A DNA stretch of 64,000 bases from JANNSO01 sp964485395 (GTDB taxonomy: Bacteria > Spirochaetota > Spirochaetia > Treponematales > UBA12059), in the NCBI GenBank assembly GCA_964485395.1, contig CAZAJF010000014.1:1-64000 (forward strand), written 5' to 3'. Below the pieces are notes generated by a model. The model was not told where the DNA came from. It saw only the letters and a program-made list of their open reading frames with translations, and made no database searches. A program made the position numbers and the translations under genes. Below are positions 8,686 to 16,816 of the stretch, piece after piece; position 1 is the first letter of the stretch, and every line of letters begins with the position of its first letter.

Positions 8686-9582
8686 ATGAAAAGGATTATC
8701 GCGATCTTCCTGACCGCTCTCGCCATCCCGGCGACCGCCTGGTCCCAGACGGTCGGCTTTACCGATGCCCGCAACAAAATAGTCACGCTTCCCGCAAAGG
8801 CGCTCCGCATCGTGTCGCTTACCCCGGCGATCACGGAAACGCTGTTCGCCGCCGGGGCTGGCTCGAAACTGGTAGGCGTAACCACGTATTGCAACTACCC
8901 GGCGGAAACCGCGAAAATCGCCAAGATCGGCGGATTCTCGGCAAAGACCGTCAGCGTCGAGACCATCATCTCGCTGAAACCGGACCTTGTCCTGGGGGAG
9001 CTGAGCTCTCATGCCTTGCTGGCACCGGCGCTCGAGGAAGCCGGCATCCGCTTCGCAGCGGTCAACCTGAACAGCTTCGAAGACATCTACGCCCTGCTGG
9101 AAACCGCCGGGCGCGTCGCCGGCGACGAAAAGACGGCATCGGCCTCCGTAGCATCCATCAAGGCCCGCGTAAAGGCCATAAGCGACGCGACGTCCGCCGT
9201 ACCGGAAAAGAATCGACCCTTGGTGTTCTGGGAGATCTGGAACGAACCGCTGATGTCCGCCGGTCCGAACAGCTTCATAGGCAGGGTGCTCGTCGCCGCG
9301 GGAGCCCGCAACGTATTCCAGAATGTTAAGGAAGATTACCCTACGGTGAGCTTCGAATCCATCGTGGCGGCCAATCCCGACTTTATCATGGCCTCGGAAA
9401 CCCACGGCAGCAATATAAGCAACGAAAAACTGGCGCTCCGGCCGGGCTGGGCCGGCATAAGGGCGGTAAGGCTCGGCAACGTGGCGCTCTTCGACGGAGA
9501 CACCGTATCGCGGGCGGGCCCGCGCTTCGTGCTTGCCCTGGAGCTTATTTCCAGGCGCCTGTATCCGGGACTCTTCAAGTAA
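8686..9582 (+). CDS. btuF: BtuF-like cobalamin/corrinoid ABC transporter binding protein
   Basis: The 298-residue protein has a 20-residue signal peptide, then a type III periplasmic binding fold. The helical-backbone motif RIVSLTPAITETLFAAG and the central SLKPDLVLGE strand are typical of BtuF/FecB-type proteins. It captures vitamin B12 or other corrinoids and delivers them to the permease. The ATG follows AAAGGAGAACAGCT. It is the first gene behind the cobalamin riboswitch, and the permease begins four bases after its stop. The riboswitch makes corrinoid far more likely than an iron-siderophore substrate. Confidence 0.9.
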   Translation: MKRIIAIFLTALAIPATAWSQTVGFTDARNKIVTLPAKALRIVSLTPAITETLFAAGAGSKLVGVTTYCNYPAETAKIAKIGGFSAKTVSVETIISLKPDLVLGELSSHALLAPALEEAGIRFAAVNLNSFEDIYALLETAGRVAGDEKTASASVASIKARVKAISDATSAVPEKNRPLVFWEIWNEPLMSAGPNSFIGRVLVAAGARNVFQNVKEDYPTVSFESIVAANPDFIMASETHGSNISNEKLALRPGWAGIRAVRLGNVALFDGDTVSRAGPRFVLALELISRRLYPGLFK

Positions 9583-9586
9583 ATCC

Positions 9587-10615
9587 GTGAAAAAACCAGG
9601 AGCAAAACTGCGCCTACCCGCCATTTACGGCCTTCTCGCGCTTGGGCTGGCCGCGTCGCTTGTGATCGCGGTGGGAATGGGCGCGATATTCATTCCTCCC
9701 CTCAAGGTGCTTTCGGCGCTTTTTACGCCGGCGAGCGCGGCGGACGCCGATCCCTTTACCATCATCGTGCGGCTGCGCGTCATCCGGGCCATGCTCGCGG
9801 CCGTCGTGGGAGCCTCCCTGGCCACCTCGGGCGCCGTCCTGCAGGGGCTGTTCAGGAATCCGCTGGCGGACCCCTATGTTATAGGAAGTTCCAGCGGCGC
9901 GGCCTTCGGCGCGGTCTGCGCGATAGCCCTCGGGCTGGAGGTGAGCTTCCTCGGGTTTTCCGCCATCGGCACAGCGGCCTTCGCGGGAGGCATGCTCGCC
10001 ACCCTCATAGTCTACCTCGTCTCGGGAACGTCGCGCACCCGCTCGGAAGCCTCGACGCTGCTCCTCGCGGGTACCGCCCTGGGCTCGCTCTTTTCCGCCC
10101 TCGTCTCGGTCATGCTGGCCCTCAAGGACAAAGACCTCCATCGCGCCTTTTTCTGGATGCTCGGCGGTTTTTCGGGACGCGGCATCAACGACCTGCTTTC
10201 GGCGCTTCCCGCCATCGTAATAGGATTCGCCGTGCCGCTGGCATCTTCCAGGGTACTGGACGTGTTGTCCTCGGGCGACGAAACGGCGTTGAGCCTTGGC
10301 TTGCGTCCGGGCCGCGCCCGCTTGGCGCTCGGCCTCGTTACGGCGCTTTCCGTTTCGGCTTCCGTCGCCATATCGGGAGCCATCGGCTTCGTGGGCCTCG
10401 TCTGCCCGCACCTTGCAAGGCGATTCGTCGGGCCCGCGCACAGGAAACTCATTCCGGCTTCGGCGCTCCTGGGAGCTACATTGCTCATGCTCTCGGATGC
10501 CGCGGCCCGCACCCTTTTCGCGCCGGTGGAAATGCCGGTAGGCGCGATAACGGCCCTTATCGGCGCTCCGTTCTTCCTTTACAAGATATCGCGACGCGGG
10601 TTGGGGAAATTATGA
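9587..10615 (+). CDS. btuC: BtuC-like cobalamin ABC transporter permease
   Basis: The FecCD/BtuC-family permease has about 342 residues and many transmembrane helices. Family motifs include the RxxRaxlAaxvGaxLatsGavlQ region near residues 60-85, RNPLADPYVIGSSSGA, and GAIGFVGLVCPHLAR near the coupling helix. The start is the GTG at 9587, just after the btuF stop; an ATG at 9533 lies inside btuF. It forms the membrane channel of the BtuFCD importer. The 3' end overlaps btuD by an ATGA. Confidence 0.9.
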   Translation: MKKPGAKLRLPAIYGLLALGLAASLVIAVGMGAIFIPPLKVLSALFTPASAADADPFTIIVRLRVIRAMLAAVVGASLATSGAVLQGLFRNPLADPYVIGSSSGAAFGAVCAIALGLEVSFLGFSAIGTAAFAGGMLATLIVYLVSGTSRTRSEASTLLLAGTALGSLFSALVSVMLALKDKDLHRAFFWMLGGFSGRGINDLLSALPAIVIGFAVPLASSRVLDVLSSGDETALSLGLRPGRARLALGLVTALSVSASVAISGAIGFVGLVCPHLARRFVGPAHRKLIPASALLGATLLMLSDAAARTLFAPVEMPVGAITALIGAPFFLYKISRRGLGKL

Positions 10616-11439
10616 CGAAGATAGGCGAGGCGAGGCAAGGCGCCACAGGATCGCTTCTCGGGACCAGCGGCATAGACGCCGGCTACGAAAGCAAGGCTAT
10701 CCTCAAGAACGTGAATTTTTCCGTATATCCGGGGAATCTCGTCGCCCTTCTCGGCGCAAACGGCTGCGGAAAGACCACGCTCCTGAAGACGGTTATAGGA
10801 TTATTACCAAAACTGGGCGGTACTTCCACGCTGTCGGGCATGGGGCTCGAAAGCCTCAGCCCCGCCAGGCGCGCAAAACTCGTATCCTGGGTGCCCCAGA
10901 CCTCGGATTCCGCGTGGTCGTTTACCGTCCGCGAAACGGTCGCGCAAGGCAGGTACGCCTACGCGGGACCGTTTCGGAACCTGCGCGAGACGGACGCGTA
11001 CGCCATCGACGCCGCGATGGAAAGCATGGACGTGCATCAATACTCGGACCGGCGCGTTTCCGAGCTTTCCGGGGGCGAAGGCAGGCGGGTACTCATCGCC
11101 CGCGCGCTGGCCCAGGACACGCCCCTGCTCGCGCTGGACGAGCCCGCCGCCCACCTCGACCCAGGCAGGCAGCTCGAGCTCATGGAGATCCTGAGGGCGA
11201 TATCCCGCACCGGAAAAGGCGTTCTCGTCAGCCTTCACGACGTCAACTCCGCCAGGAGATACGCCGACAAAGTGCTGCTCATAGGGAAAAACGGCAACCT
11301 TGCCTTCGGCGGCTGCGACGAGGTATTGACCCCGACGCATCTGGAGGAAGCATACGAGACGGAGTTCCTGCACGGCACGCATGGCGATTACGGTCGCTTC
11401 GTATTACCCCTGGCCAGAAAAAAAGGAAAACCCGCGTGA
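10612..11439 (+). CDS. btuD: BtuD-like cobalamin ABC transporter ATPase
   Basis: The 275-residue ATP-binding subunit carries Walker A GANGCGKTT, a Q-loop around WVPQTSD, signature LSGGEGRR, Walker B LLALDEP and an H-loop in VSLHDVN. It powers the B12 importer with the neighbouring permease and binding protein. The ATG overlaps the btuC stop (ATGA at 10612), a sign of coupled translation. Its TGA overlaps the GTG start of the next gene. Confidence 0.92.
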   Translation: MTKIGEARQGATGSLLGTSGIDAGYESKAILKNVNFSVYPGNLVALLGANGCGKTTLLKTVIGLLPKLGGTSTLSGMGLESLSPARRAKLVSWVPQTSDSAWSFTVRETVAQGRYAYAGPFRNLRETDAYAIDAAMESMDVHQYSDRRVSELSGGEGRRVLIARALAQDTPLLALDEPAAHLDPGRQLELMEILRAISRTGKGVLVSLHDVNSARRYADKVLLIGKNGNLAFGGCDEVLTPTHLEEAYETEFLHGTHGDYGRFVLPLARKKGKPA

Positions 11440-14063
11440 AAGTCGAAGACGTTCATCCGGTGCAGGCGGTGCATACCGCGCACGGCGGAAACATACGGGA
11501 AATCGCGGAATCCGCCGGGCTAAACCCTGGGGACATACTGGACGCGAGCGCGAATCTCAATCCTCTTGGCCCACCGTCCTGGCTTGACGCCGCCTTCAAC
11601 GAAGGCCGCCGCGAATCCAGCCGCTACCCGGATCCCGACTATCGCCGCCTAAGGCAAGCGGCTGCAAAAAGCCTCGGCACGGCCCCGGAAAGCCTCGTGT
11701 TCGGCAATGGGGCGGACGAGCTTATGTTCGCGGTCGCGAGAGCCTTGCGCGACCGACTCGGAAGCTCCCCTGATCATTTTATAACGGAACCGTGCTACGC
11801 CAGCTACCGCGAGGCAGCGGAATCGGCGGGATCGGCGGCGATCGGTCTCGATTACGTTCCAACCCCGGATACAATTCCGCCGGCTTTAAAGCCCGGCTCG
11901 GTCGTATGGATCGCCGCGCCCAATAATCCGACGGGGCTCATGCCCTCGAACTACCCCGACTGCGTCCGCGAGCTCGCCGAATCGCGCCCGGAATCGATTT
12001 TCATCGTGGACGAAGCCTTCATAGACTTCGTCGATTCCGCCGCCCCCCGCAAATCGGAGGGCTTGCCATTAAAATACAGTAACATTATCATACTGCGCTC
12101 CATGACCAAATTCTGGTGCGTCCCCGGCCTCCGGGCGGGATACGCCATATGCGCCCCCGTCGTCGCCGCGTCGATACGGCGGCATCTGCCCAATTGGCCG
12201 CTCAACTCGGTAGCCGAGGCTTTCGCCTACAGGGCCTTTACCGACTCCGACGCGGCCAATAGAAAGACCCTTACCCAACGGCTCGTTCGCAGCGAGTCCG
12301 CTTGCATCGGGGAATCCCTCGGCGCGATACGAAACCTCAAGCTGTTCCCGTCTTCCGCAAACTTCTACCTGCTCGAGGCCAGCGACACCCCCGGTTCAGG
12401 GGATATCGCCGCTGAGCTCCTTAAACGCGGAATAGCCGCGCGCCGCTGCTCCAATTTCGCCGGGCTTGACTCCAGGCACGTCAGGCTCGCCGTCCGCACT
12501 CCCGAGGAGAACAGCCGCATCCTCGCCGCCTTCCGCGACATCTTCCCGCAACCTGGAGAAATAAAACATAACACCTGCAGGAAACCGGCCGCCCGCGCGA
12601 AAGCCCTCATGGTCCAGGGCTGCTCTTCGAGCGCGGGAAAGAGCCTCATAAGCGCCGCCCTGTGCAGGATATTCCGGAACGAAGGCGTCGACGTGGCCCC
12701 GTACAAGGCGCAGAACATGTCCCTGAACTCGGCGGTGACGATCGACGGCCTCGAGATAGGCAGGGCTCAAGCCGTCCAGGCTGCCGCCTGCGGGCTCGAC
12801 GCCGATGCCCGCATGAACCCGGTCCTCCTGAAACCCGAAAGCGACCGAGGCTCGCAGATAATCCTCATGGGCAAGCCGTACGCGAGGTATCAGGCAAAAG
12901 AATATTACGCCAACCATGAGCTCATGAAGGCTACCGCGAGGGAAGCCTACGACTCGCTCGCCTCCGAGCACGAACTAGTCATCCTGGAAGGCGCCGGAAG
13001 CCCCGCGGAAATAAACCTGAAGCCGCGCGACTTCGTGAACATGGGGGCAGCCCTCCACGCCGGAGCCAAGATCCTGCTCGTCGGGGACATAGACCGGGGC
13101 GGCGTATTCGCCTCGTTCATCGGTCATGCAAGCACGTTTTCGCCTCCCGAACTCGAACTGTTCGCCGGCTTCATCGTCAACAAGTTCAGGGGCGATCCCG
13201 CGCTGCTCGGCGACGCCTTCGCCATGACCCGGGACCGAACCGGCTATCCCGTGCTGGGATGCGTACCTATGCTCAGTAATCTTAACATACCCGACGAGGA
13301 CGAACCGGTGATAAAGGCGGGCGGCAATCGGGATTCCCCGATCAGGATAGCGGTTCCCCGGCTGCCCCGGGTATCCAATTTCACCGACATCGACGCTTTT
13401 GCCCAAGACGCCGACGTCTCCGTGACGGCGGTGAAAACCGGAGCGGAGTTCGCCGAGGGACGGTTCGACGCCGTAATAATCCCGGGAACGAAATCTACCG
13501 TAGCAGATCTCGACTGGCTCAAGCAAACGGGGCTCGCCGCCGCGATCCAGGACTTCGCCGCGCGTGGAGGCTTCGTGGCGGGAATCTGCGGGGGGTACCA
13601 GATGATGGGAGAAAAGATACTCGACGCGGCTTGCGTCGAGTCGGACCAGGCGGTTTCGGCGGGGCTTGGCCTGCTGCCCGTCGCCACCGAATTCCGCAAG
13701 GATAAAACCCTGATAAAAACCGAAGCAGTCTGGACGGAAACCCGCACTTTGGTCCGCGGTTATGAAATCCATCACGGAACCACCGGCCCGTTGGAAGCAG
13801 CTTCGATAAAAGCAGTCTTTGCGGGTATGGACGGCAGGCCTCTCGGATATGGCGATTCCCAGGTTTGGGGAACCTATCTCCACGGTGTTTTCGACGCTGA
13901 CGACTTCCGGAGCCATTACCTGAATCTCATACGCGCAAGAAAAGGGCTGCCCGAAAAACCTCCGACAAGGACGCCGGATCTCGACTCCAGGCTGGATATT
14001 CTCGCCGAGGCTGTAAAGTCGTCCATAGACATGGACGCAATCCGGAAGGCGGCCGGATTTTGA
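11436..14063 (+). CDS. CobD-CobQ fusion: threonine-phosphate decarboxylase / cobyric acid synthase
   Basis: One 875-residue frame joins two B12 enzymes. Residues 1-375 are a PLP aminotransferase-fold protein of the Salmonella CobD type, with PNNPTG (162-167), Asp192, and the Schiff-base lysine in RSMTKFW (Lys225). This makes (R)-1-amino-2-propanol phosphate. Residues from about 388 are CobQ/CbiP cobyric acid synthase, with a P-loop-like QGCSSSAGKS, an amidotransferase Cys in AGICGGYQ and a His in YLHGVF. The start is the GTG at 11436, which overlaps the btuD stop. The open frame runs further upstream to 10914, but that part reads through btuD. There is no stop or frameshift at the junction (about 376-387), and both halves keep their key residues. 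Confidence 0.9.
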   Translation: MKVEDVHPVQAVHTAHGGNIREIAESAGLNPGDILDASANLNPLGPPSWLDAAFNEGRRESSRYPDPDYRRLRQAAAKSLGTAPESLVFGNGADELMFAVARALRDRLGSSPDHFITEPCYASYREAAESAGSAAIGLDYVPTPDTIPPALKPGSVVWIAAPNNPTGLMPSNYPDCVRELAESRPESIFIVDEAFIDFVDSAAPRKSEGLPLKYSNIIILRSMTKFWCVPGLRAGYAICAPVVAASIRRHLPNWPLNSVAEAFAYRAFTDSDAANRKTLTQRLVRSESACIGESLGAIRNLKLFPSSANFYLLEASDTPGSGDIAAELLKRGIAARRCSNFAGLDSRHVRLAVRTPEENSRILAAFRDIFPQPGEIKHNTCRKPAARAKALMVQGCSSSAGKSLISAALCRIFRNEGVDVAPYKAQNMSLNSAVTIDGLEIGRAQAVQAAACGLDADARMNPVLLKPESDRGSQIILMGKPYARYQAKEYYANHELMKATAREAYDSLASEHELVILEGAGSPAEINLKPRDFVNMGAALHAGAKILLVGDIDRGGVFASFIGHASTFSPPELELFAGFIVNKFRGDPALLGDAFAMTRDRTGYPVLGCVPMLSNLNIPDEDEPVIKAGGNRDSPIRIAVPRLPRVSNFTDIDAFAQDADVSVTAVKTGAEFAEGRFDAVIIPGTKSTVADLDWLKQTGLAAAIQDFAARGGFVAGICGGYQMMGEKILDAACVESDQAVSAGLGLLPVATEFRKDKTLIKTEAVWTETRTLVRGYEIHHGTTGPLEAASIKAVFAGMDGRPLGYGDSQVWGTYLHGVFDADDFRSHYLNLIRARKGLPEKPPTRTPDLDSRLDILAEAVKSSIDMDAIRKAAGF

Positions 14064-15070
14064 CCGATACTTTACTCATTGTTATCATAGTATCGCTTAT
14101 CGCGGACGCCCTGATCGGCGACCCGAACTACAAGCTCCACCCGGTAAGGCTATTGGGGGCGCTCGCCGACAAAATGGAATCGGTCGCCCGCCGAAAGTTA
14201 CTGAAGCCCGGAGAAGCGCCTTCTGCGGCAAGGCTTAGGGTAGCAGGCTTCGCCGCATGGCTCATCGTAACAGGCTGCGCGCTTGCCTGCGCCTTTATCC
14301 TCAGCGCGGCCGCGCGCCGTATCGGCCTAATCCCGGGCATACTCGCCGACTCGTTCATTATCTGGGCGTCCATCGCGCCTTCCGATCTTTCAAGGCACGC
14401 CTTGCGAGTCCAGCGAGCTTTACGTTCCGATAAAAAAAATAACCCCGATCAGCCTGTCGAAGGGCAGGCCGCGGTGGCCATGATCGTCGGGCGCCGGGTT
14501 GAAACGCTCTCCTTTGGGGATGTTTCCAGGGCAGCGGTGGAGAGCGTCGCGGAAAGCTCGATAGACGGCGTTGCCGCGCCGCTTTTTTGGGCCTGCCTAT
14601 TTGGGCCGGCCGCTGCGTTCGCGTATCGCGCCGTCAACACCATGGATTCCATGTTCGGGCATAAAAACGAGCGTTATTTTTATTTCGGCCATTTCCCGGC
14701 AAGGGCAGACGATGTCGCTAATTACCTGCCCGCGAGGCTGTCGTCGATGCTGGCGTGCGTAGCCGCGCCGGCCCTCGGATTCAGCTTAAGGGAGGCGCTC
14801 GCGTCATTCTTCAAATACAGGCTCTCCCATGCGAGCCCCAACGCGGGGCATCCGGAAGCCGCCTACGCGGGCGCGTTGGGAATAAGCCTCGGGGGGCCGG
14901 TCCGGTATGACGAGGGAACGGTACTGAAACCGTTCATGAATCCGCAAGGAAGGGAATCGGTACCCGAAGACATCGGCAAATCGGTTCGCCTCATGTATGC
15001 GCAGACGCTCTTGAGCGCGGCGGCTTTCCTGGCTTGCAGGCTGGCCGTGATGGAGATTATAAAATGGTAA
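14060..15070 (+). CDS. cbiB: CbiB adenosylcobinamide-phosphate synthase
   Basis: The 336-residue membrane protein has the family motifs ALIGDPNYKLHPVRLLG at the N-terminus, ESVAESSIDGVAAPLFW, NTMDSMFGHKNERY and SPNAGHPEAAYAGAL. It attaches aminopropanol phosphate to adenosylcobyric acid, using the products of the two domains of the preceding fusion protein. The start is a TTG at 14060 that overlaps the previous stop (TTGA). The 3' end overlaps the shikimate kinase start by seven bases. Confidence 0.9.
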   Translation: MTDTLLIVIIVSLIADALIGDPNYKLHPVRLLGALADKMESVARRKLLKPGEAPSAARLRVAGFAAWLIVTGCALACAFILSAAARRIGLIPGILADSFIIWASIAPSDLSRHALRVQRALRSDKKNNPDQPVEGQAAVAMIVGRRVETLSFGDVSRAAVESVAESSIDGVAAPLFWACLFGPAAAFAYRAVNTMDSMFGHKNERYFYFGHFPARADDVANYLPARLSSMLACVAAPALGFSLREALASFFKYRLSHASPNAGHPEAAYAGALGISLGGPVRYDEGTVLKPFMNPQGRESVPEDIGKSVRLMYAQTLLSAAAFLACRLAVMEIIKW

Positions 15071-15621
15071 CTATAATTGAAAAAGACCTTGCGGCCGATC
15101 GGGAAAAAAGCAAGCCGATTTTCCTTATCGGATTCATGGGTTGCGGCAAGTCCACCGTGGGAAAGCTGCTCGCCGAAAAAAAAGAAACGACATTCGTGGA
15201 CCTCGACGCCGAGCTCGAGCTGCTTTTCGGAAAATCCATCGGGGAACTATTCCGGGAAGGCAGGGAAACAGAGTTCAGGCAAGCCGAATCGGCCTCGGTG
15301 ATCAAGCACGCCAAAAGCCGCGAGGCCGGCATAATTGCCACGGGAGGCGGGGCTTGCGGAGACCTGGCCGCTCGGGAAGCGATGCGCGGATACGGGCTTG
15401 TCTTTTGGCTAGACGCGGCATGGCCGGTGCTGCGCGCGCGAATCCTCGGAGATTCGCGTCGCCCCATGCTGGCGCGCGACCCGGAGACGCTGTACAACCA
15501 GCGAAAGGCCGTCTACGAAGCCTGCGCGCATTTCCGGGTGGATGCTTCCGCCCCCCCGGAAATAATCGCGAGCGAAATCTTCGGGCTTACGCGACCGGCT
15601 TGCCCGTCCCGTTTATCTTGA
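15064..15621 (+). CDS. aroK: Shikimate kinase
   Basis: The 185-residue protein has all the usual shikimate kinase motifs: Walker A GFMGCGKSTVGK, FVDLDAELE with the substrate-binding Asp, FREGRETEFRQAE with the shikimate-binding Arg, ATGGGA, the adenine-side RRPML, and an Arg near RKAVYEACA. It phosphorylates shikimate in chorismate synthesis. The ATG at 15064 overlaps the cbiB stop, making it the last gene of the B12 operon. That location is odd because CobD needs threonine phosphate from a kinase, but the residues fit shikimate. The last 35 bases overlap the ancestral end of the convergent purK. Confidence 0.85.
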   Translation: MVTIIEKDLAADREKSKPIFLIGFMGCGKSTVGKLLAEKKETTFVDLDAELELLFGKSIGELFREGRETEFRQAESASVIKHAKSREAGIIATGGGACGDLAAREAMRGYGLVFWLDAAWPVLRARILGDSRRPMLARDPETLYNQRKAVYEACAHFRVDASAPPEIIASEIFGLTRPACPSRLS

Positions 15622-15802
15622 TGCAGCTTCTGGCGGCTTCCGCCCTGGAAACAGCCTCTTCCGCGCTGGCTCCGAGCGCCGTCAGATGGCCCATCTTGCG
15701 AAACGGCTTTACTTCCGACTTGCCGTAGAGGTGCACGGTGACTCCGGGAACCGCAAGTGCCCGATCGAGGCCCTCGTAGAGAGGCTCGCCGGATGCGCCT
15801 TC
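15587..15802 (-). pseudogene. In-frame C-terminal part of purK beyond the amber codon
   Basis: Beyond the TAG at 15803-15805, the same frame stays open for 71 codons to a TAA at 15587-15589. It encodes a recognisable PurK C-terminus, including VHLYGKSEVKPFRKMGHLT, the conserved HLYGK...R.GRKMGH region of the family. No start codon or ribosome site suggests a separate gene. The intact coding sense indicates a very recent nonsense change, readthrough, or a base-call error. Confidence 0.85.
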
Positions 15803-16816
15803 CTAGCCGAGCAGGTTGATCATCATGGCGGGCCGGACTTGTTCGGCGGAGCCGAGCGGAAATCCGGCGAGAATCCTGTAATACTGCGAAAACTGGCTGG
15901 TTATGCAAGCTTCCATGGTGAGATGCCCGGAATTATGCGGTCGCGGAGCAGTTTCATTCACCAGCACCCGGCCGTCGCGGGTCAGAAAAAGCTCCACCGC
16001 GAATATACCGCCCATTACGAATTTATTACCTGTTTTCTCCGCCATGGACCTCGCGGCCCCGGCGAGCGCCTTTACCGTCGAACCGGCCACGCGCGCGGCT
16101 TCCTCCAATACCGGCAAGGGTTCGCGCGCGGGCATGAGCACGGAATCGCACAGGTTGGCCCGTGCGTCGAATATCATCTCGGCGCAGGGATAGGCGGCGG
16201 AATTGCCGAAGGTATCCAGGGCTATCACGACGGCGAGCTCCTTGCTGAAATCCACGCACCGCTCGACGAAGCTGAGCACCGGAAGCAGCCTTCCGCCTTC
16301 CTTGACGGGTTTCGCGTCTTCCTCGTTCCTGATTACCGAGACACCGCGGCCGTCATAGCCGCCTTTGCACGCTTTCTGCACCGCAGGAAATCCACCCAGC
16401 TTCCCAACCGCTTCCAGCAGGCTTGCGGTAGTGGCCGGCTTGGTGCCGTCTCCCACGAACACCCAAGGGGCGGTCGGAATTCCCGCCGAGTCCATGAGTT
16501 TTTTTTGCACCGACTTGTCCTGGATGAGCGCGAGGATTTCCGCCGGCGGTATCACAGTCTTGCCGCGCTTTTCAGCGAACAGGAGCGCATCCACGTTGAC
16601 ATGCTCTATCTCGTAGGAAAGCACGTCCACCCGGTCGGCGATTTCCTGCACCGCGTCGAAGTCGTCCAGCGTGCCCATCACCGTCTCGTCGGCTATCACC
16701 GCGGCGGGAGAGGGATATTCGGGGGACAAGACCTCGATGTAACATAAAAGTTTCCTGGATTCCTCGATGGTCATCCGTCCCAGCTGCCCCGAACCCAGCA
16801 ATCCTATTTTTTTCAT
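15803..16816 (-). CDS. purK: PurK N5-carboxyaminoimidazole ribonucleotide synthase, ended early by TAG
   Basis: The 337-residue ATP-grasp enzyme converts AIR, ATP and bicarbonate to N5-CAIR in purine synthesis. The N-terminus has GLLGSGQLGRM, the ATP-grasp core includes KACKGGYDGRG and ELAVVIAL, and the C-terminal FAVELFLTRDGRVLVNETAPRPHNSGH is classic PurK. The frame stops at TAG right after MINLLG, where family members usually continue with Glu-rich sequence, so GAG to TAG is a plausible origin. The C-terminal 71 residues remain readable downstream. The ATG overlaps the ftsK stop (ATGA). No purE is visible. Confidence 0.85.
   Translation of the reverse strand: MKKIGLLGSGQLGRMTIEESRKLLCYIEVLSPEYPSPAAVIADETVMGTLDDFDAVQEIADRVDVLSYEIEHVNVDALLFAEKRGKTVIPPAEILALIQDKSVQKKLMDSAGIPTAPWVFVGDGTKPATTASLLEAVGKLGGFPAVQKACKGGYDGRGVSVIRNEEDAKPVKEGGRLLPVLSFVERCVDFSKELAVVIALDTFGNSAAYPCAEMIFDARANLCDSVLMPAREPLPVLEEAARVAGSTVKALAGAARSMAEKTGNKFVMGGIFAVELFLTRDGRVLVNETAPRPHNSGHLTMEACITSQFSQYYRILAGFPLGSAEQVRPAMMINLLG

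Noticed and set aside
8443..9624. 393-codon minus-strand ORF over the riboswitch and btuF
   Set aside because: It covers a clear cobalamin riboswitch and btuF on the other strand and has no motifs.
10914..11435. Upstream extension of the CobD-CobQ frame
   Set aside because: It reads btuD in another frame, giving an Arg-rich low-complexity product. The GTG at 11436 overlapping the btuD stop is the natural start.
12975..13916. Long minus-strand ORF opposite cobQ
   Set aside because: It is antisense to a conserved enzyme domain, has no recognisable motifs, and is explained by high-GC codon bias.
15803..15805. TAG recoded as an amino acid genome-wide
   Set aside because: Other clear genes in the window end in TAG (for example those ending at 24979 and 30646, and hisD), so TAG is a normal stop here.
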